Origin: Siphonodentalium dalli
Lineage: Eukaryota; Mollusca; Scaphopoda; Gadilida; Siphonodentaliidae
Length of the DNA: 64,000 nucleotides
Assembly (NCBI GenBank): GCA_032622095.1
Contig: CP136061.1
Span: 41,855,797-41,919,796, forward strand
Reading direction: 5' to 3'
In this document: positions 31,201-41,690 of the stretch, in pieces
Layout of the letters: each line of letters begins with the position of its first letter
How positions within the stretch are numbered: the stretch's first letter is position 1
Made by a program: the position numbers and the translations under genes
The notes under the pieces: generated by a model
Told to the model about the DNA's origin: nothing
The model's input: the letters and a program-made list of their open reading frames with translations, nothing else
Database searches by the model: none

Positions 31201-32519
31201 CGACAAAGTTATCCAAAATCGACTGGTGACTTTACATTAAAGTCATTAGCTTCACTCCCGGTTCAGGTATATATTTGATGTCAGACAGAACGATATACCA
31301 CAAGAAAGATCATAAATAACTAGAATGAATACCCCAATGTGGCATAGTATTAGTACGATACTCGCCCTGTATTAAATTGTTCAAAACTGCGATCAGAGTA
31401 AGAAATCTTCTCAGATACAAACACATTTTCGGAGCGAATCAGCGCGCGGAGTGTCATGGAATGATATTCGGAGAAAATCGGAACCGCCCGAATAACGACG
31501 ATCGGCTGGCACGCACGGCTGAGAGAACAGCCAAAAACAATAGCCGGCATGTCGATAACCGAAAGTAGTTTCAACAAAAATAAATAAATAAATAATAGGG
31601 GGCCTATCATAGTTTTTGCATTCAATCATAAGTTTTCTAAGTAAAATGTCGACAATTTGCAACTAACAAAGTTGTCACACTATGTATATATATTATATAT
31701 GGAATGTTTGCAAATTTAGGAGAGAATGAGTACGTATTCACAGTGTGCAAAAGACGATTGGCACGCCTCCGAAATTATCCAGGTTCACCAATAATAAACA
31801 AATCTGGGAATTCTGCCTTCTAATCTAACGTCAACATATTTGGCCGAATTCAAGGTGCAGTTATCTGCATGTGAATTATTGACTTCTGTAAATGTAAACA
31901 TGTCGAGTTAACTGTGACTAAATCCAGAGACATCTGAACCGCACTGGGTTATTGCATACCGCCGGCCGCTAGCGTTAGTTAATTAGACAGCGCTGTCTAA
32001 TTAACTAACGCTGACGGCCGGTGCCGGTAATCACAGTGACAACACAGCTCGTATGTTTACCCTTTAAGGCTTGTTATACTAATTAATTTGCAGTCAGCTG
32101 CTTAGATATGTCTTCATAAGCAATGTATATCACGTTTCAAATTTCATTTTTTTTTTTACATTTTTAGATCCTCAGTCCAGCCTAATATACACCATAAAAC
32201 TGTCTTTTTCTTTGCAAGTTTATAATTTTAAATTTTAAATTCAAAGTTTAACTTTAAAAAAATTTTAATTTAATTTTTATGATTTTTTTAAAAACCTGAA
32301 TCTGAAATGATAAATAAACGAAATTAAAAGTTTTAAAACCTAACTTACATTTAAAAAGGAAGACAGGTAGCAAGACACTCTTTTTAGGTATGGTAACTGG
32401 TAGCAAACTAATCTTCCGAAAATTTTCTGAGTTTTCTCCGCCTAAACTCAGCTATAATATTTTGGTCGGCATCTATGAACCGACAAAATAGGAACCAAAC
32501 AAATATACCGTGCCAGTAT
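31201..32519. other. no gene recognised; contains a palindrome
   Basis: The 63-91-aa frames at 31350-31662 overlap on both strands and have no domain. A/T-rich simple sequence runs from 32100 to 32330. The palindrome at 31942-32040 is listed separately. Confidence 0.5.
31942..32040. repeat. perfect 42-bp palindrome with imperfect extension
   Basis: The arms 31971-31991 and 31992-32012 (AGCGTTAGTTAATTAGACAG and so on) are exact reverse complements with no spacer. GGCCGG-containing sequence extends the dyad imperfectly on both sides to about 100 bp. Confidence 0.8.
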
Positions 32520-33482
32520 AAGAAGTATTAAATAGTTTGCCGATGACTGTGAATATCCGAACCGCACCCACACCCAGGTCTGGTAAATTGATAATAAATC
32601 AAAGTTCCCGTGGATATATTTTCGATTGGAAAACGACTATATGTCGGGAGAATATAGCTCTATAATATCCAATAAATAGAATCATATGCTGTGACTTAAT
32701 ATTTCAAGATATAACGGTTTCAAAGTGAAACGTTCTGACAGCCACGCGAGCCTTGTGTATAAGAAGTATTAAATAGTTTGCCGATGACTGTGAATATCCG
32801 AACCGCACCCACACCCAGGTCTGGTAAATTTAAAATAAATCAAAGTTCCCGTGCATATATTTTCGATTGGAAAACGGCTATATGTCGGGAGAATATAGCT
32901 CTATAATATCCAATAAATAGAATCATATGCTGTGACTTAATATTTCAAGATATAACGGTTTCAAAGTGAAACGTTCTGACAGCCACGCGAGCCTTGTGTA
33001 TAAGTATTAAATAGTTTGCCGATGACTGTGAATATCCGAACCGCACCCACACCCAGGTCTGGTAAATTGAAAATAAATCAAAGTTCCCGTGGATATATTT
33101 TCGATTTGAAAACGGCTATATGTCGGGAGAATATAGCTCTATAATATCCAATAAATAGAATCATATGCTGTTACTTAATATTTCAAGATATAACGGTTTC
33201 AAAGTGAAACTTTCTGACAGCCACGCGAGCCTTGTGTATAAGAAGTATTAAATAGTTTGCCGATGACTGTGAATATCCGAACCGCACCCACACCCAGGTC
33301 TGGTAAATTGAAAATAAATCAAAGTTCCCGTGGATATATTTTCGATTTGAAAACGGCTATATGTCGGGAGAATATAGCTCTATAATATCCAATAAAGATA
33401 TTCATATAGGTTGACTAAATATTTCACGATATAGCGGTTTCGGAGTGAAGCATTCTGGGCAGCCGCGCGAGCCTTTGGTATA
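32520..33482. repeat. tandem satellite, four ~240-bp units
   Basis: Units begin at about 32520, 32761, 33002 and 33240 with GTATTAAATAGTTTGCCGAT and end with CCACGCGAGCCTTGTGTAT. The first three are near identical; the last 70 bp of the fourth have diverged. No coding frame is shared. Confidence 0.9.
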
Positions 33483-34390
33483 ATAAGTCTGTCCGCACCC
33501 ATACCCAGCCTCATTTCGTTCTTGCGCCATTAAAAAAGAAGTCCGTGTGACAGGCTAATTACCTTACACCATGTTAAAAATAGCTTTACCAGGCCCAGTC
33601 CGTCGGCGGTAGATCAAAGGTTATGTCGCCGCAGTCTGCTGTCTGGCATGTGTGTAAGTTACGTAATCATGTGACACATCTAAAAATAAGCTGATACTAT
33701 ATATCGCATTTTTTTTATTTCATTAAACTTCAGCTTTTGACAAAAACGAAATGTACCAAGTGTATAATTGGAATCCGCGGTTGTGGTTTGAGACTTCAAT
33801 GGCTCGAATCCGTTGATAAATATACGGAAATTACCCATGTGCATGTATAAATAAAAATATAATCTACACCCGAAATTAGAAAGAACTGAATTCATACAAT
33901 TAGCGATAAAAACATGTTCATGCACGATCGTTTTCGCATTGTTTATAGGAAATACATGGTTTTGGGTTCCGTTTGCATTGAACGAACTAAAGCGTTAAAT
34001 TGTCGTTTTGGAAACTAATTCAATTATATTTTGCTGATTTTCTAAAAAATATAATTCGTTTGATAACTTTGTTTTGCTGCGTCATAATTGTTTTTATCGT
34101 TTTATTGGCTAATTGCAATTCTGTTTTTCCTTTAAAAATAACAATACAATTTAACATTTTATACATCGAATAATACACGGTGATTAATTTGCCAGGGTGC
34201 CCTGCCCATGCTCCCACAGGCTGAGATATGAAAGGAATATGCAGAGCTAATTAATTACTGGTTGTATGCAGGAGTCAGCGTATGGTATAAAGCCAGTGCG
34301 GTTCACACCCAGGCGCCGTGCATTAGAGCTGGGAGTATATTTTAGTCACAGATAACTCGACATGTTATAAGCAATATTTTAATGAATAGA
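33483..34390. other. no gene recognised
   Basis: Only short frames without domains are present, and the sequence is A/T-rich. Confidence 0.5.
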
Positions 34391-34740
34391 GTGAACCACC
34401 GATCGATCTATAAATCACACTAGACCAATCGTGCTGAACTAGATCGATTGGTCTTCCTGACACAGTGGTTACTGTTGTAAGAGATTTCTTGAATATTGAA
34501 ATTTTGTTTGCCTTGAAGATTTATTCTAATTTATAATGAATATTACCAGTAAAATATTATACCTTGTCTTTCATTAGTTTCAAAATAAGTCAGAATTAAT
34601 ATTTTACAAAAACATGGTTGTAACTTGAAAGAACAATTTAGAGAAGGCTACTCCCTTTATCCAAGATTCATGCTGGCTGTGAAAGACCGATCGGTCTATT
34701 GTAGCCCGATCGGGCTATTATTGATTGATCGGTGGTTCAC
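34391..34740. mobile_element. MITE with GTGAACCACCGATCRATC terminal inverted repeats
   Basis: 18-bp ends, 17 of 18 matching when inverted, enclose about 310 bp. Internal inverted pairs such as GACCAATCG/CGATTGGTC are present. No open frame. Confidence 0.7.
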
Positions 34741-34934
34741 CCAGACCTGTAGGATATGCGCACTATAGCAAAAAGATAAGGCGTTTCATATATGGGAGGC
34801 CCATTTCACATTTATTATTTATTTACGGTCAAGCGCAAATATTTCGCAAATAACATCTATCATTTGCGCATTAGTGTAAATCATTTGCGCAAATAAAAAT
34901 TAATATGCATTGATATCACCCCCTGAATTAATTT

Positions 34935-35335
34935 TAAATGGCACAGACCCACCATATGAGGGAACAACCCCCCAGTAACCCCAATATCTCTTTTATGACC
35001 ATGGAAATGGTAGAGATATGTGCAGGATATATCTCTTTTATAAAATATACTAGATCTCCGGGATGGAGACACAAATTATTGGGGACAGGGATGCTGGTAA
35101 TATGAAAATTGGGGGTTTTCCCGTATTTCAAGTCAATAAGTACACCATATGAGGAAAGCGAGTCCCCAGTAACCCCGAATTCCATATTTATGGCCATGGA
35201 AATGGTATATATCTGTGTAGGAAATGTCCCTTTAATAAAATATACTAGAGATCTGGGAGTGAGGCACCAATTCTTGGGACACCAGGGACAGAGATGCTGA
35301 TATATGCATATGGAAATATGTTGTTTCTTCAATGT
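34935..35335. repeat. ~190-bp direct duplication
   Basis: CACCATATGAGG...CCAGTAACCCC...GACCATGGAAATGG...AAATATACTAGA occurs twice in tandem. The resulting minus-strand frame of 132 aa reflects the repeat, not a recognised protein. Confidence 0.65.
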
Positions 35336-35509
35336 TCCACTATGTATGGGGCAACTACTATGGGTCCATGATAATATACTATGAGATGGACTCTATCATT
35401 CACAATCAGAGGGAAGTAAGGGAGTGTTAGGTATTTAGGTAAATATATTGATAGACATATACTTGCGCTTAAGCGCAAATGATTTATGCTTAATCGAAAA
35501 TATTTTAGC

Positions 35510-35765
35510 TTAAAGGTGGAATATCTCTTTGTAAACATGTATTATATAGTGACCGGGGTATAAAATATTAGATTTGAATCGAAGACTCCTGTCCGGAAAT
35601 GCTTCTATCGATTAATATTAATTTTATTTCGAATATTTTCTGGTCTAAAAAGGTGTGTTTGATCAGCTAACGAACAATAGTAGTTACTGTTAACAGAGAC
35701 CAGAAATTTTATTGTACAATTTTGTCTCAAATAAACGTTAATTATACTCATTATAGCTTATATAT
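35510..35765. repeat. MITE arm, GATTATCTCT family
   Basis: It matches 21030-21275 (TGTAAACATGTATTATWTAG, CCGGGGTATAAAATATTAGA, GTCCGGAAATGCTTCTATCG). Only one arm is present. Confidence 0.6.
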
Positions 35766-35914
35766 AACCAGCTACCACGTGTATTGTGCTGCAGAATGCC
35801 TATTGTATTCCATGTACACTGTACCATAACTCGCGAAATCATTACCGGACACTAGAATGATCGCACAGTGACGCCAATACATTTTATATGAGGACTCCGC
35901 CCATATAAAAATGT

Positions 35915-36660
35915 ACCATGGTAAACCTAGATATTACCAAGGTTTTACCAAGGTAAATCAATATACACCTCGGTAAACCAAGTATTACCTCGGTAAACCA
36001 ATATATACCTAGGTGATACCATGGTAATATGTGATTTACCTTGGTAAGTTTACCAAGATATACCGAGGTAAACCAATATATACCTAGGTACATGTAAGTC
36101 AAGATATACCTTGGTAAGTCAAAATATACCTTGGTATATCTCGGGTTATCTGAACTTACCTCGGTATATATATTAACGTACGTAGGTATACCTCGGTAAG
36201 TCAAAATATACCTTGGTATATCTGGACTTACCTCGGTATATATATTAACTTACATAGGTATACCTCGGTAAGTCAAAATATACGTTGGTATATCTCGGTA
36301 TTTCTTGACTTACCTCGGTATATATATTAACTTACATAGCTATATTTTACATTGGACTATATATGCTTCCACAGACTATAATACCATATAACAAGGTACC
36401 GTACTCTATTATGAGTATTTAACACAGCATACTAGTACTACCATAGTAAACTTTCCAGGTACTCCAGTTCTCACCAGACTGCTGCCACAGTATTTTTCCC
36501 ATATATAGTTTAGAATACCATTGTGAAATTACCACCTATACTATGTTCTACCATGATAAAAGTAACGTCAATGTGGTCTCATGAAGTCATGTTAATTACT
36601 GAGTTTTCACCAGAATTCTACCATGGTAATTTTCCACTTATTGTGGTCTACCATGGTAAA
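35915..36660. repeat. left palindrome array, TACC-WW-GGTA
   Basis: Dense to about 36340, then sparser to about 36660. Each repeat is a short self-complementary word, so both strands carry the same motif. Confidence 0.8.
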
Positions 36661-37827
36661 AGTTACTTTAATAATGTGTTTGTAAAAAAGTAAATGTCCA
36701 TGTATTGTGTAAAGGTAAAAGGTAAAATGTCTCCTTTTGTTTGTTTACCATGCTAGGCTTATTACAGTTTCCCAGTTAATAATTGTTAATATTACTCTAA
36801 TTTAATACAGAAAAAAAGAGTACACGAGTTCAAAACATAAACGAAACGAACCGCGCATAAATTACTGTCCGAAATCGCCATACGCAATCACGAAAAGTTT
36901 GTGTTCATATGCTTAATATGGCACAGGTTAGCGACTTGCAACTGAGGAAGATCCTATTGGTTGTAACTTTCTTTTGACTTTTCAAAACTTTACCTCTTTG
37001 GTCTTGTAAAATTTTAAAGTATTACCTTTTTCCTTAAATTACAAATTCTTAGGCATCTTTGATTTTAATTACCCTCTTTCGATCTGTACGTTCTTAATTA
37101 CTTTTCAAAATATTTCCAGCCGCTCCGTGACTTTGCTCTCCGACTCAAAATTTATGCCAAGAACACGAGGAACACAGTATCTGCATGTGATTGGGACCCT
37201 GACCCTAATATATCCCCTTTCTTTCATATACTTTGCAGACACTCTCCTCTTGTTCTTGACATCCATTACATTTTTGCTCCGCCAATATTATGTGGGTAAA
37301 ATGACGAATATGTTTGAGGCGTTTTTCTTTCTTACTAAAACCTATGTTGACTAACAAATAGGCCATTTATGGTCTACCTGCCAGTGCTTCACTTTGACTT
37401 GTTTTCTGTCATTCTGGTGTGCTAGGTTTGGTGTTGCTTACCCTGGAACTCGTGTTACCTGGTCTGACACCCACTTACCTGATTGGTTACACATAAAAAC
37501 AATTGGCAGGCAACACAATGCATAATTGAGGTGCACAATGCGTGCACATCACCTTTTTAACCATCATGGAACTTAAATCTGTGTCTATATAAGTCTCCCA
37601 TGAATTATATAACTAGTTGGTCGGTTGATTATTTAATGTGTGTCATGTATACATTATATGATACTAATATGAACTGCTTTAAGCATGTTCGTTTTTAATT
37701 GTCCGTTTCGCTAATTCTCACTTATCGATCGACGACCTCCACTCTCCACTTCCGTCAGTTCCAATGTTTTTGGCGGTATAGATTTTCATTTTGTTTTCGA
37801 AGCTAGTAACGAATCATTCTCCTCGTT

Positions 37828-38340
37828 ATGTCGAAGGACAAACTTAAACATTATAAACGATACTTGGAGGACCCAAGTGAGAATATTCCAAAAAGCACAA
37901 CTAGACGCTGGAGGTGTGACGCTGATCGTTTCGATTCGACTGCAAGTGGAACTTCAACTTGTGAACACACAGTGAAACTGAAAGTGACAATGATGCCGGC
38001 CACAATTCTCAAAGTGAAAGTGTCTCAAATACACTGTCAAATGACTCAGACTTTGCAACACCTAATGAAAAGGAACAAGTTGAACATAATGATAATGAAC
38101 AAGTTCAACTAAACATGCTAAATGATCAACAATAAACACAGGATTCAATGGTTCCGCGCCGTCAGTTCCGCAGTCAGATATTGAATATGAGCTACAAGTT
38201 GAAGAAGATATCGACTCAGAGGAAGTATGTTTGGAGATTGGTGATAATGTGACATTTCAAGACTACGGATTTGCTAACGATGGAAATGAATCAGTCCAAA
38301 TCGAACTTGAACAACTTCAAGCCAGTGACGATGAGGTACG
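37828..38340 (+). pseudogene. element-encoded N-terminal exon, frameshifted, function unknown
   Basis: ATG at 37828 opens a basic stretch (MSKDKLKHYKRYLEDPS, IPKSTTRRW). After about 37950 the original frame loses sense while the next frame reads acidic, Ser/Asn-rich sequence (ETESDNDAGHNSQSES; EKEQVEHNDNEQVQLN). That in turn leads to another acidic stretch (VEEDIDSEEVCLEIGDN) ending at a GTACGTGAG donor after 38335. A basic head followed by an acidic tail is common at the N-terminus of transposon-encoded proteins, but I cannot name the family. A possible further exon follows a TTTCCAG acceptor at 39177, with frames open to 39310-39340. Confidence 0.4.
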
Positions 38341-39479
38341 TGAGTCTTTATTTTAAAGTAATCAGGTCCGGCACACTTGCCGATTGGGATATATACATAG
38401 CCCGCTCAGGCCGAAAGGGATACGACTGCATGGTTGCACGATGGTAGGTCCGAAAATCGACCCCATTCCCAATCGTAAATAGGCATGTATTTTCCCAATT
38501 TACAAAAAAAAATAATTCTTTTCTTACATTTTTTGTTTATAAATAGTACAAGCAAGTACACTAAGATACATATAACATTGTTTGTTGGCCTACTATTAGT
38601 AATAGTTCTTGTTATGAGGTGTTTTTCACAATATGGTAGTACCAACATGTTCCTTTCGACTCGTAAAAAATCCCAATTTCAAGCTTTGACGCTAATTTTC
38701 CCCAATTGGAATAGAAGGGTATGGGCCCCATTCCTAAAAAAGGTAGAAAAATCTGTGATGTAAATGCAAACACCAAAATATCGAATTAAGACAGGTTTTA
38801 ACTGTTTATGTCTACATGTACCGGTACATGCATACATGTATGTGTGAATTAAGACATCTGACACAAGCTATGAAGCCGAGATAGCCGATAGATGGGCAAT
38901 TCCATGATAACTGATGTTACGCCATAACTAGTTTTTCTCGAATCAACAGATATAGTTAGTTCATTTAAGGAAAATATTGCTTCTTTGTTCTGAAAATCTC
39001 TTATAGTTAGTTATACATGTATCATGTTAAAACTTCCATGAACTGCATCGTTATTATTGATGGGACATGTAATTTCAGTACCGACATGACTTGAATGACC
39101 GTAAACTAGTATAAATTAACCTGTTTGCTAATTGCTACAGATTTGGACGTAATAAAAATATTATGTTATTTTCCAGATCGTGTCTTGGCAAAGCATCCGA
39201 TGAGGACAAACGGAGAAGTTCGCAAATGCATCGCGCAAAAATTTGCGAACTGCAGCAAACGCTTGAAGGAAGAGGCGAAGAAGCAGCATCAGCGGAGGCC
39301 AGCGGGGAATAATCGACATGAACTAGAATTAGAATATTAAACAAATATTTCTCAATTATACTAATTTATATCATTGATCAATTCCCCCAAAACTGACGTG
39401 CAATATTACATCACAGATGCTTAGTACCAGTACTAGATATTGTAGATGTGTGTATATCGGTTCAATTAAATTAAATAAT

Positions 39480-40165
39480 TGCTGTACGTACTACACCTTG
39501 GTATTTTCAAAGTGTCACCTGGTTCTTCTACGAGGGTAGATTCCAATATTTATTTACCTATTAATTATCATGGTACTTTCAACTGACATACATGTACCCT
39601 AGTACTTATTCATTGGTAAATCGATACTGCGTCAAATTTCCTTGGTGGATTTTTACCATTCTAGATTCACATATACATGTAAATACTGGGAATATACCTT
39701 GATATATTCAACATTTTTACCAGGTACTCTAGAAAATACCACTGTTAAAGAACCTGGGTAAACTGTTGAAATACCTCAGTATTTTGCCACAGTGAATATA
39801 GCGTGGTATATTTTACTAAGGTGTTCTACCAAGGTCAAATACCTTGGTAGAACAGCTTGGTAAAAGTTACCATGCTAAATTCACCGTGGTAAAAATACAG
39901 TACTGAGTATTTCAACAGTTTACCGAGGTTCTTTTACCATGGTATTTTCACCATGGTAAAGTTTTACCTTGATTTTTTCACCTTGGTAAAATTTACCGAC
40001 GTGATCAATTGACCGGGGTAAAAAACCATGGTAAAATTTACTACGGTAAATACCTTGGTAAATTTTTACCTTGGTAAAGCACTAAAATTTACCGACGTGA
40101 TCAATTGACCGTGGTACAAATACCATGGTAAAATTTACCTTGGTAAATACCTTGGTACATTTTTA
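39480..40165. repeat. right palindrome array, TACC-WW-GGTA
   Basis: Counterpart of the left array, densest from 39830 to 40165 (TACCTTGGTA, TACCATGGTA, TACCGTGGTA). A segment GACGTGATCAATTGACCG is repeated at 39998 and 40093. Confidence 0.8.
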
Positions 40166-40232
40166 TATGGGCGACCTTGACTCATTGTCAAAATAATCGT
40201 ACAGTGACGCGGATGGGGTCCAATTCCCAACT

Positions 40233-41585
40233 TTAATGGAGAGGGTTATTTTGTAAACGTCTATCATCGCATGTTACGCCAGCTTTTGAAGTAATGACCA
40301 CTTTTGTAATAAAATCGCCGGCTTTTGTAGTAAAGTGAGGTCTCCGCTTTTGAAGTAAAAAACGCCAGCTTTTGTAGTAAAAACACCAGGTCTCCACTTT
40401 TGTAATAACAAAATTACAGCTTCTGAAGTAAACTGACTCAAAACATTTTGACGGGCGCTGGACGATTTTCATGACAAAGTCAATCCGATAATTAATCCAC
40501 AGGGGCTATCGCCCATACAAGTGTGACTTGTGACTGAATATATTTAGTAAGTCCAGGTCCGTGACAAAATAATCCACACCGGTAATCGACCATACGAGTG
40601 TGACGTGGTTTGAATAGCTTACAGTCATACCAACTCAAGATAAATCACACAGTCAATCGCCCATACACGTGTGACGTATACCAAACGGCACTTAGTGAGT
40701 CCGGTTCCGTGCCAAAGAATCCACACTGGTAATCGACCATACGAGTGTGACGTGGTTTGAATAGCTTTCAGTCATACCAATACAAGAACAATCGCCCATA
40801 CACGTGTGACGTATACCAAAAGGCACTTAGTGAGTCCGGTTCCGTGACAAAAGAATCCACACTGGTAATCGACCATACGAGTGTGACGTAGTTTGAATAG
40901 CTTCCAGTCATACGAACACAAGATAAATCACACAGTCAATCGACCATACATGTATGACGTGTACCAGGCGGCATTTAATGAGTCCGGTCCCATGTCTAAG
41001 CATATGCGAACACACATAGGTGGTCAATCATACGAGTATGCAATGTTGTTCACAGTCAGTCCGGCAACCTGACGATCCACACTTGTGAACGATCTTATAT
41101 GTGCGACGTTTGTTAGAAGAAGTTCGCCGTGACCGTGCGTCTACACAAGAGAATCCACGCTGCTGACCCGATGTGTGTCTGAAGACGTTCTGTCAGCACA
41201 GTAACATGTATATTTTCTCAAAATTGGATGACGTGACAAATGTATCAGTTACAATGGAAAATAGCTGGTCAATTTGTCCTCTTCTTTGGAAGAACAGTCC
41301 TATGTCAAACTTTCAACTCGCAATGTTCCTGGTGCCAAAAGGTTCAGTCTCATAATTTTATAGTCGAATATCAATAATGATAAATAAATCCATTTTCTTA
41401 ACGTGGTTCATTCTGATTGGCCAACTATCACTGAACAAAGGACGAAAGTCCAGATGTCGGGTGATTAAGAATGTCATACAACAAGACACCGATTCTGCAT
41501 AATTGCACGAGTCATTGTCCATGTTCATTCAATTTACAACTGAAATACAACCTCCTTTGTACACATTAATAACGAGAGATAACAC
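40233..41585 (+). repeat. module M, inverted copy 1: minisatellite plus degenerate C2H2 fingers
   Basis: Order on the + strand: a minisatellite of about 20 bp (CTTTTGTAGTAAARNCGCCAG) at 40270-40440, about nine decayed finger traces at roughly 84-130-bp spacing (CCATACGAGTGTGACGTGGT) to 41190, then unique sequence to 41585. The same order appears reversed at 48090-50425. Finger coding would read on the + strand here but every frame is broken. Confidence 0.75.
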
Positions 41586-41690
41586 ACGGCACAATAGTTT
41601 CGACGATTCTACGACCGATTCCACGATTCTGCGGCTTGACAACCACGGTGCTACGGCGGTTTAACGATTCTGCGACCAGGCTGATGCGAT
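41570..41690. repeat. inverted partner of 44460-44570
   Basis: GATTCTACGACC...CACGATTCTGCGGCTTGACA recurs inverted as TGTCAAGCCGCAGAATCGTG at 44510, forming a pair with about 2.8 kb between arms. Confidence 0.75.

Larger units (their letters stand above)
35861..40210. mobile_element. 4.3-kb element with 21-bp perfect TIRs and TACC-WW-GGTA palindrome arrays
   Basis: Terminal repeats CGCCCATATAAAAATGTACC(A) at 35898-35918 and its exact reverse complement at 40153-40173 bound the element. Inside each end lies a zone of dozens of short palindromes of the type TACCTTGGTA, TACCATGGTA or TACCTAGGTA with 8-20-bp spacers. A direct repeat TCGYACAGTGACGC (35861-35874; 40197-40210; 13 of 14) lies about 23 bp outside each end and may be a long target duplication or a chance match. 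The interior holds one broken coding segment. I cannot assign it to a named superfamily. Confidence 0.7.

Noticed and set aside
32520-33482. Possible hammerhead ribozyme in the 240-bp satellite (GCCGATGACTGTG)
   Set aside because: The core reads CCGATGA, not CTGATGA, and there is no matching GAAA with a paired stem II.
34934-35332. 132-aa minus-strand frame
   Set aside because: It reflects a 190-bp direct duplication without stops; no domain or supporting signal.
35884-36204. 106-aa minus-strand frame rich in Tyr/Leu/Arg
   Set aside because: Translation of the TACC-WW-GGTA palindrome array.
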